Part shown: piece after piece, positions 32,618 through 37,973 of the stretch
Numbering within the stretch: position 1 is the first letter of the stretch
Layout: every line of letters begins with the position of its first letter
Assembly (NCBI RefSeq): GCF_000633535.1
Contig: NZ_AYMR01000032.1
Location: 1 to 37,973 of the forward strand
From: Leifsonia aquatica H1aii
Lineage (GTDB): Bacteria > Actinomycetota > Actinomycetes > Actinomycetales > Microbacteriaceae
Reading direction: 5' to 3'
Length of the DNA: 37,973 bases
Made by a program: the position numbers and the translations under genes
Notes under the pieces: generated by a model
Told to the model about the DNA's origin: nothing
The model's database searches: none
Seen by the model: only the letters and a program-made list of their open reading frames with translations

Positions 32618-33232
32618 TCAGACCACGTCGTAGGTCAGGTGCGTCGCTGTCGAGCTGACGATCACCTCCCGCTGCCGCAGGCTTCGGGGCGGCCCCGCGA
32701 CGAACAGCGGCGTCCCCGCGCCGAGGATCAGCGGCGAGAGATGGAGGCTCACCGTGTCCACGAGCCCGGCGGCGATCGCCGAGCCGATGAGGGCACCGCC
32801 ACCCATGAGGACGATGTCGAGATCGGCACCGCGAGCAGCGGAGGCGGCTTCGGCACGCGCGCGGGCGGACGCGACGGCGTCGGCGAGGCCGGTGGTGACG
32901 AAGGTCCAGTCGAGGCCCGTCAGCCGGACCTCGGCCGGCGGCGCACTCGTCACCACCACGAACGCGGGCTTCCCGACCTCGGCGGCGCCGTAGCCGACCT
33001 CGTCGTTCCAGCCTCCCGGGCCGTCGATGATGTCGAACAGGTGGCGCCCCATGACGACAGCACCGGAGCGCTCGGTGGACCGCCGGAGGATCAGCTGATC
33101 GTCCGGGTCGTCCGAGAACGCCCAGGTGTGCAGCGGCTCGCCGCCGGTGCCGAGGCCGTTGCCGGGGCCGGCGTCCGGGCCGGTCACGAAGCCGTCGAGC
33201 GAGACGGTGATGTCGGCGACGACGCGCGTCAT
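32618..33232 (-). CDS. Dihydrofolate reductase family protein (RibD C-terminal-like)
   Basis: A 204-aa protein of the RibD_C/DHFR-like fold. It begins RVVADITVSLDGFVTGPD, and continues with SGAVVMGRHLFDII, then FVVVTSAPP, DLDIVLMGGGALIGSAIAAG and VDTVSLHLSPLILGAGTPLF, the conserved blocks for NADPH binding and the pteridine/flavin precursor pocket. It is probably an NADPH-dependent reductase, substrate unknown; it lacks the deaminase half of RibD. Its ATG overlaps the SRPBCC stop by ATGA, so it is the third gene of the ArsR operon. The start is chosen by this overlap and the family N-terminus. Confidence 0.88.
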   Translation of the reverse strand: MTRVVADITVSLDGFVTGPDAGPGNGLGTGGEPLHTWAFSDDPDDQLILRRSTERSGAVVMGRHLFDIIDGPGGWNDEVGYGAAEVGKPAFVVVTSAPPAEVRLTGLDWTFVTTGLADAVASARARAEAASAARGADLDIVLMGGGALIGSAIAAGLVDTVSLHLSPLILGAGTPLFVAGPPRSLRQREVIVSSTATHLTYDVV

Positions 33233-33708
33233 GACGCACGCTCCGCCAGCAGTTCGTCGAGCTTCTCGTAGCCCTCGCGCACGCCGTACTCCATGCCGGA
33301 GGCGATCATCGCCTCCAACGCCTCCTTCGAGGTCATCACGGAGCGGCCGACGAGGCGCGTGCGCCCGCCGGGGAGTGCCTCGAACCGGAGCCGGTCGAGG
33401 CTCACCTCGCCCGGCGCACCCAGGAACTCGAACGTCTGGATGAGCAGCTCGTTCTCGACCACGGTGTGGATGACGCCGCGGAACCCGTAGGTGCCCTCGG
33501 CGTCGGTCTGTTCGAAGCCGTAGCCTCCGCCCGTGCGGAAGTCCCAGTGGGTGATGACGGTCTCGAGAGCGCGCGGCCCGATCCAGCGCCGGTACAGCTC
33601 GGGGTCGGCGTGGGCCTCGAAGACGACCTCGACAGGCGCGTCGAACTCGCGGGTGAGATCGGCGTACGACGTGCCCGGGACGACGTCGATGACGACGGGA
33701 TTGCTCAT
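33229..33708 (-). CDS. SRPBCC (AHSA1-like) family protein
   Basis: A 159-aa protein with the START/Bet v1-like helix-grip fold of the AHSA1 branch. The order is LTREFDAPVEVVFEAHADPE, LYRRWIGPRALETVITHWDF, RTGGGYGFEQTD, YGFRGVIHTVVENELLIQTF and the C-terminal MTSKEALEAMIASGMEYGVREGYEKLDELL. Such proteins bind hydrophobic ligands in a central cavity. ATG 33708 overlaps the ArsR stop (ATGA), and GGAG lies upstream. ArsR/SRPBCC pairs are very common in actinobacteria, and the regulator probably controls this gene; ligand unknown. Confidence 0.9.
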   Translation of the reverse strand: MSNPVVIDVVPGTSYADLTREFDAPVEVVFEAHADPELYRRWIGPRALETVITHWDFRTGGGYGFEQTDAEGTYGFRGVIHTVVENELLIQTFEFLGAPGEVSLDRLRFEALPGGRTRLVGRSVMTSKEALEAMIASGMEYGVREGYEKLDELLAERAS

Positions 33709-34109
33709 GACTCCTTCTCCTTCGTTGTGTCGGTGGTGCTTGTGCTCGTGCTCGTGTTTGTCCTCCTGCGATCGGCGCCGGAGGAGGGCCGGAGCACGGC
33801 GTCGAGGCGGCGGTAGCGGGCCTCGGCCTCCAGCCGGTAGCGATCGATCCACGATGTGAGCCGTTCGAGCGCGGCCGCGTCGAGGTGCACCGGGCGGCGC
33901 TGCGCCTCACGGGTGCGCCAGACGAGCCCGGCCGCTTCGAGGACGCCGATGTGCTTCGACACCGCCTGCAGGGTGATGTCGAACGGCTCGGCCAGCTCGC
34001 CCACCGTCGCCGGCCCACGACTCAGTCGGGCGACGATGGCCCGGCGGACGGGGTCGGCCAGGGCGGCGAACGCCGCGTCCAGCGCGGTGTCGGGACTGTT
34101 ATCAATCAT
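33705..34109 (-). CDS. ArsR-family winged-helix repressor
   Basis: A 134-aa regulator. I take ATG 34109 because the family start (DAAFAALADPVRRAIVARLS) follows directly and the further upstream frame is not protein-like. The helix-turn-helix is VGELAEPFDITLQAVSKHIG with LEAAGLVWRTREAQRRPVHL as wing. No cysteine metal site is present, so it is not a metal sensor of the classical type. The tail after residue ~110 is Ser/Thr-rich and disordered. It is the first gene of an ArsR-SRPBCC-RibD operon with two ATGA overlaps. An inverted repeat just upstream is its likely operator. Confidence 0.92.
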   Translation of the reverse strand: MIDNSPDTALDAAFAALADPVRRAIVARLSRGPATVGELAEPFDITLQAVSKHIGVLEAAGLVWRTREAQRRPVHLDAAALERLTSWIDRYRLEAEARYRRLDAVLRPSSGADRRRTNTSTSTSTTDTTKEKES

Positions 34110-34117
34110 CAGCTTGA

Positions 34118-34133
34118 TCAACCCTTCGGTTGA
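34118..34133. promoter_or_regulatory. Inverted repeat upstream of arsR (likely operator)
   Basis: TCAACC (34118-34123) and GGTTGA (34128-34133) with a 4-nt spacer lie 9-24 nt upstream of the ArsR start. A further CAAC at 34138-34141 extends the CAAC/GTTG/CAAC pattern. The position fits autorepression by ArsR. No ribosome site is convincing between this repeat and the ATG. Confidence 0.6.
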
Positions 34134-34307
34134 ATACAACGTAGCCGCGCTGAGCAGGCGCGTCAAGAGCGCCGGGGTATCGGTCGTCGATTTCGCCTCT
34201 TCGACACCGCGTCGGGCCGTGTTTCAATGGGCGCAACCGGTCGTCGCGTCGGATGCGCCGCCTGCGTGACCCCGTCGCCCGTGCCGTCACCCTCAGCAGG
34301 AGGACGC

Positions 34308-35000
34308 ATGCCCATCCCCGATCGCATCGAACCAGTCGTCGCGCAGCGCACGCTGCTCAAAGATGTGGTGCGCGATCGACTTCGCGAAGCCATACGCTCC
34401 GGCGCCCTCCACCACGGGGAGGCGCTGCGCGACGCCGAACTCTCGGAGTGGCTCGGGGTCTCCCGCGCTCCGATCCGTGCCGCGATGGACGATCTCGCAC
34501 GGGAAGGCCTCATCGAAATGGCCCCCAACCGCTACACGCGCGTCGCGACCCCGAACGCTACAGACGTCCTCACCGCCCTCCATATGCTGGGCACGCTGTA
34601 TTCGGGTGCGGTGCGGTTCGCCATGCCTGCTCTTCCAGACGACGCCGGCGAGACCCTGCAGACGCACTGCAGCATCGCGAGCGAGGCACTCCGCGGCGGC
34701 GACTTCGACGAGGTGCGCGCCACGTTCTACCCCGTGTTCGATGAACTCCTCGCCCGCTCCGGCAGGATGTACCGCGATCGCCTCACCGACACGATCGACG
34801 GGCTCCGCTTCGTGGCACAGATCGAGACCGCCTTCCACACACTCGGCGGCCAACGCCAGTTCTCGAGATCCGCGGACGTGTTCGTGGTGCTCCGCGATGC
34901 ACTGGCCGCGCGCGACGTCCATGCCACCCGCAGTGCGACGGAAGAGCTGTTCGCGGGTTGGGTGCCCGTCGACACACGGGGCTTCGCGGACCGCAACTGA
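34308..35000 (+). CDS. GntR-family transcriptional regulator (FadR/FCD type)
   Basis: A 230-aa regulator starting at ATG 34308 with AGGAGG 5 nt upstream. The N-terminal winged helix is clear: LLKDVVRDRLREAIRSGALH, GEALRDAELSEWLGVSRAPI and LAREGLIEMAPNRYTRVATP. The C-terminal ~140 residues form an all-helical ligand-binding domain of the FCD kind, though the metal-binding Asp-His-His pattern is not obvious. It is divergent from the ArsR operon (198 bp between starts) and precedes the 487-bp gap before the exosortase-like gene. Its targets are unknown; effectors of this family are usually small carboxylates. Confidence 0.9.
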   Translation: MPIPDRIEPVVAQRTLLKDVVRDRLREAIRSGALHHGEALRDAELSEWLGVSRAPIRAAMDDLAREGLIEMAPNRYTRVATPNATDVLTALHMLGTLYSGAVRFAMPALPDDAGETLQTHCSIASEALRGGDFDEVRATFYPVFDELLARSGRMYRDRLTDTIDGLRFVAQIETAFHTLGGQRQFSRSADVFVVLRDALAARDVHATRSATEELFAGWVPVDTRGFADRN

Positions 35001-35487
35001 TACGACATTTCAGTGGACCGGTTGCGCTGGTGTGGCTGGATGGACTACTTAGGCCGGAGCAACCACATGGTATAGGTACGATTCGCGGCCGTTCGACCCT
35101 AGACCCGCGGATTTTCGAGGTCCTGCAGCGATTCGTGCTTCAAGCGCGGCCGCACAACGACGATGCCGCTGCTGAGAAACGATAGGTCAACTACTGAAGT
35201 ACGTGCGCGCGACCCAGCATGTTGGTCGACTGAGGCACTCGATGTGCTCTTGGGCCGACGGTGGGGAGAAGTCACGCGCCTAGCTTGGTTCTCGGCACCT
35301 CGTGGATCTACACCCCGATGGCTCTGCGACCAGCGATCGACCCCCACTTCGACCGATTGGTATCGATGCCGGCGCGTCGAACCGGTGTGAGAACAGTTCC
35401 GGCTCCGAGCGCCGTGTCCCGTGAGCGCGATCCCGTGCGCTCTGGATCCCAATTTCGCAACCTGTCTGAACCCGAAGGAAGACGCGC
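35001..35487. other. 487-bp gap before the exosortase-like gene
   Basis: No gene is supported. The stretch is less G/C-rich than its surroundings and has several short open frames without recognisable content; one on the plus strand ends at 35185 (TLDPRIFEVLQRFVLQARP) and might be a remnant. It must contain the promoter of the downstream genes, but no convincing pair of promoter boxes or riboswitch fold was identified. Confidence 0.3.
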
Positions 35488-36078
35488 GTGACGAACGTAC
35501 TCACCGGACCACGGTCCGTCCCCGAACAATCCACCACCGTGCGTGCACGACGCCGAGCCGGAGGCGAGATCTCCGCGCTCCGATGGATCGTGGGCGCCCT
35601 GCTCGTTGCGGCGGGCTTCACGATACTGGTGTCGGAGCACGCCCTGCGCGTGGTCGAGACACAGCTCGCCACATCCGTCGCCGGCGCGACATACGCGACC
35701 GACACGGTGTACGCGACGATCGGCCTCGATCCGGTCGTGGGCTTCACGATGGGCCATGGCTGGTTCGCCGCGCAGACCACGGCGTGGTGCGGGTCGGCGT
35801 ACTTCGTCGGAGGCGTCTTGCTCGTCGCCGGCGCATCGGTCCTGGTCGGCCGCACATCGTGGGCGCGCGCGCTGGCATTCGGCGGTACGGGAGCCCTCGT
35901 CCTGGTCATCGTGGGCCAGTTGCGACTGATGCTCGCGGCCCTCGCGATGGGAATGTCCGCACAACCGGGCGCTCACACCCTCGACCACCCGATCGGCGTT
36001 GCGGCGATGGTCGCCTCGACGCTCGGTGTTCTCCTCGTCATCTTGTTCGCCCGCGGACCCGCGCGCCCACGCGCCTGA
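35488..36078 (+). CDS. Exosortase/archaeosortase-like membrane transpeptidase
   Basis: A 196-aa membrane protein starting at GTG with AAGGAAG 6 nt upstream. After a basic N-terminus it has hydrophobic helices at ~31-50, ~100-120, ~128-152 and ~168-188. The exosortase triad is recognisable: Cys101 at the head of a helix (TTAWCGSAYFVGG), Arg146 (VIVGQLRLMLAAL) and His167 followed by a Gly-containing helix (HTLDHPIGVAAMV). Spacing of 45 and 21 residues is close to that of the EpsH family. Such enzymes recognise a C-terminal Gly/Pro motif plus helix on exported proteins, cut it and join the protein to a surface lipid or glycan. The next gene, a secreted repeat protein 72 nt downstream, is the obvious substrate candidate. 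Confidence 0.65.
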   Translation: MTNVLTGPRSVPEQSTTVRARRRAGGEISALRWIVGALLVAAGFTILVSEHALRVVETQLATSVAGATYATDTVYATIGLDPVVGFTMGHGWFAAQTTAWCGSAYFVGGVLLVAGASVLVGRTSWARALAFGGTGALVLVIVGQLRLMLAALAMGMSAQPGAHTLDHPIGVAAMVASTLGVLLVILFARGPARPRA

Positions 36079-36150
36079 CCGGCGATCCGATCCGCCGCAG
36101 GATTGCGGTGCCCTCAGCCGGAACACCGGCACTCCCGATGAAAGGTAACA

Positions 36151-37973
36151 ATGAAGAAGTCACGAAAAGTCGGTCGCACGCTCGCTGCGGCCGGCACAAT
36201 CACCGCACTCGCAGTCGGCGGAATGCTGGCCGCCGCGCCGGCCCAGGCAGCGGGACCGAGTGGAACTCAACTCACCGGCCCGATGATCCAGCTGACGAAC
36301 TCCGGTCTGTACTACACGATTTCGGGCAACAACATCGCCACCGGAACCAGCGCCAAGAGCACCGCCGAAGCGGCGGCCGCGGTCAGCGGGGCAGCACGCT
36401 TCGAGTTCCCCCGCAGTGGCTCAACAGGCTTCGTCAAGAACGTCACACCGGGCTCGGCGTACAACGGAAAATGCCTCACGAGCAATACGGCCTTCGCGAC
36501 GTGCTCGCCCTCGAGCATCGACCAGCTCTGGGTGGGAAGCTCCAGCGGCACGCGGGGCAACGACACCACAATCAATCTCCGCAACTCCAGCACCAACTAC
36601 TACCTCAGCACGGACTCCGCCAACGGGAAATTCGCTACTTCGACGGCCGCCGGCAACTACGGTTGGATCAACGCATCCGGCCTCGTCGCGCCCGCCTCCG
36701 CTGATGTCGTGATCTCGGCCCCAGCCACCGGAACGACGGTAGGGATGAAGGGTGCGACGTTCACGGGCACGGCGACTCCGAACTCGACAGTGGAGATCAC
36801 GGACTCCACTGGCAAGGTTGTCGGCACCGCGACCACCGACGCGACCGGCAATTGGTCGACGACGCTCACGCTTCCCGATGGCCCAGCGAATTTCACGTTC
36901 ACCTCGGGCACGAAGTCGGCCACCTGGTCGGGTCTCGTGATCGATGACAGTGCACCGCTGATCGTCACCACGCCGAAGGCCGGGTCGACTTTGGTCAGCT
37001 CGCAGGTCGAATTCACGGGGACCGCGGAGCCCGGCGCCACGGTCACGATCAAGGATGCCGACGGTAAGACGGTCGGATCGACGGTTGCCGGCGTCGACGG
37101 GGCATACAAGGTCACCGTCACCCTTCCCGAGGGTTCCACGTCCGCGACGGTAGAGGCCGGTTCCCGTAGCGTGAAGGTCGAGGACCTGAACGTCATCGCC
37201 AAGCTCGAGGTCACCACCCCGACCCCGGACGCCACCATCGGCACCAACGGCACCGAGTTCACCGGCACCGGCCAGCCCGGCGAGAAGGTCGTCATCACCG
37301 ACAAGGACGGCACCGTCCTCGGTCAGACCACCATCGACGACAACGGCGAATGGACCACCACCGTGAAGGTCCCCGAGGGCTCCGCCCCCATCACCGTCAC
37401 CGCCGGCGACCAGACCGTCATCCTCGACAAACTCACCGTCGTCGACGACACCGCTGCACTGGTGGTCACCACCCCGCAGGGCGGCGCCACCATCGTCGGA
37501 CCGGACGTCACCTTCGACGGCACCGGCCAGCCCGGCGACACCGTCGCCATCAAGGACGCCGACGGCAAGACCATCGGCGAGACCACGGTCAACCCCGATG
37601 GCAGCTGGAACGCCACCGTCCCGCTTCCCGGAGGCGGCACCGTCACCGTCGAGTCCGGCGACCAGACCGTCACCATCGAGGACCTGAACGTCATCGCCAA
37701 ACTCGAGGTCACCACCCCGACCCCGGACGCCACCATCGGCACCATCGGCACCGAGTTCACCGGCACCGGCCAGCCCGGCGAGAAGGTCGTCATCGCCGAC
37801 AAGGACGGCAACGTCCTCGGCATGACCACCATCGGCGACAACGGCGAATGGACCACCAGCGTGAAGGTCCCCGAGGGCTCCGCCCCCATCACCGTCACCG
37901 CCGGCGACCAGACCGTCATCCTCGACAGACTGATCATCGCCGACGACACGGAGAAGCTCGAGGTCACCACCCC
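36151..37973 (+). CDS. Secreted Ig-like repeat surface protein (3' end beyond the window)
   Basis: Open from ATG 36151 (AAAGG 6 nt upstream) to the window end, 607 codons seen. A Sec signal peptide (MKKSRKVGR, hydrophobic core, APAQAA, cut ~34) is followed by a unique, Ser/Asn-rich domain (~35-183) with two cysteines (CLTS, CSPS) likely in a disulfide. Ig-like repeats of 81-86 residues start at 184, 270, 352, 437, 518 and 603, each with (L/V)xVTTPxxxxTI...FTGTGxPGxxVxIxDxDGxxxG...G.W and a following P-E/G-G turn. Repeats 3 and 5 are nearly identical. It should form a long rod outside the cell. The C-terminus, where an anchor would be, is not visible. Confidence 0.9.
   Translation, partial: MKKSRKVGRTLAAAGTITALAVGGMLAAAPAQAAGPSGTQLTGPMIQLTNSGLYYTISGNNIATGTSAKSTAEAAAAVSGAARFEFPRSGSTGFVKNVTPGSAYNGKCLTSNTAFATCSPSSIDQLWVGSSSGTRGNDTTINLRNSSTNYYLSTDSANGKFATSTAAGNYGWINASGLVAPASADVVISAPATGTTVGMKGATFTGTATPNSTVEITDSTGKVVGTATTDATGNWSTTLTLPDGPANFTFTSGTKSATWSGLVIDDSAPLIVTTPKAGSTLVSSQVEFTGTAEPGATVTIKDADGKTVGSTVAGVDGAYKVTVTLPEGSTSATVEAGSRSVKVEDLNVIAKLEVTTPTPDATIGTNGTEFTGTGQPGEKVVITDKDGTVLGQTTIDDNGEWTTTVKVPEGSAPITVTAGDQTVILDKLTVVDDTAALVVTTPQGGATIVGPDVTFDGTGQPGDTVAIKDADGKTIGETTVNPDGSWNATVPLPGGGTVTVESGDQTVTIEDLNVIAKLEVTTPTPDATIGTIGTEFTGTGQPGEKVVIADKDGNVLGMTTIGDNGEWTTSVKVPEGSAPITVTAGDQTVILDRLIIADDTEKLEVTT
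37180..37428 (+). repeat. Long tandem repeat inside the Ig-like protein gene, copy 1
   Basis: This 249-base stretch recurs with only scattered base changes at 37678-37926. The offset is exactly 498 bases (166 codons), equal to two Ig-like domains, so the unit of duplication is a domain pair. Codons here are almost uniformly C-ending (ACC, GTC, GCC, ATC). Confidence 0.9.
37678..37926 (+). repeat. Long tandem repeat inside the Ig-like protein gene, copy 2
   Basis: Second copy of the stretch at 37180-37428, 498 bases further. A third unit appears to begin at 37957 just before the window ends. Confidence 0.9.

Noticed and set aside
32401-32658. An 85-aa plus-strand frame in the gap before the DUF805 gene
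   Set aside because: Arg/Pro-rich, no ribosome site, overlaps a terminator hairpin and the end of the RibD-like gene.
36151-37973. Repeats at the right end as a CRISPR array or mobile-element repeat
   Set aside because: Repeats are 498 bases long, in frame, and encode Ig-like domains; there are no short direct repeats with unique spacers and no transposase.
1-37973. tRNA, rRNA, integrase or transposase genes
   Set aside because: None was recognised on either strand by eye; cloverleaf searching by hand is not exhaustive.

Overview
The window comes from a high-G+C actinobacterium. Gene style and the nearest relatives of several proteins suggest Microbacteriaceae (Leifsonia/Microbacterium-like), but no rRNA or marker gene is present to fix this. 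Coding strands are strongly G/C-biased at third positions, ATGA/GTGA overlaps and GTG starts are common, and several genes have a TANNNT box only 6-7 nt before the start codon, which points to leaderless transcripts. Every function below is read from motifs and remembered family features; no search was run.

Layout. (1) 1-7801, minus strand: a 2520-aa secreted RHS/YD-repeat polymorphic toxin of visibly lower G+C than the rest, followed by an overlapping, window-truncated zinc-ribbon protein that looks like its immunity partner. 7802-8588 holds no intact gene. (2) 8589-9912, plus: a LysM-like lipoprotein and a DUF1801 protein. (3) 10057-21680: two convergent gene sets that look like one catabolic locus. 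Plus strand: GMC oxidoreductase and two SDRs. Minus strand: AraC regulator, zinc alcohol dehydrogenase, MoaF-family protein, SnoaL-like protein, and a branched-chain-amino-acid-type ABC importer (binding protein, LivH, fused LivM-LivG, LivF). A strong hairpin separates the convergent halves. The substrate is unknown. (4) 21810-23449: a GNAT acetyltransferase and an HTH/PIN toxin-antitoxin pair. (5) 23563-28410: MFS transporter - guanine deaminase - MFS transporter, bracketed by two paralogous small proteins of unknown function. (6) 28479-30477: fatty-acid desaturase and a cold-shock protein with three consecutive hairpins in its leader. (7) 30478-34109: hotdog thioesterase, a DUF805 + P-loop kinase reading frame, and an ArsR/SRPBCC/RibD-like operon with ATGA overlaps. 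(8) 34308-37973, plus: a GntR regulator, then a small exosortase-like membrane protein directly upstream of a secreted protein built from ~83-aa Ig-like repeats, cut by the window end.

The two most interesting systems are the exosortase-like/Ig-repeat pair at the right end and the RHS toxin with its overlapping immunity candidate at the left end. The twin-MFS/guaD cassette with its paralogous flanking proteins and the MoaF catabolic locus are next.
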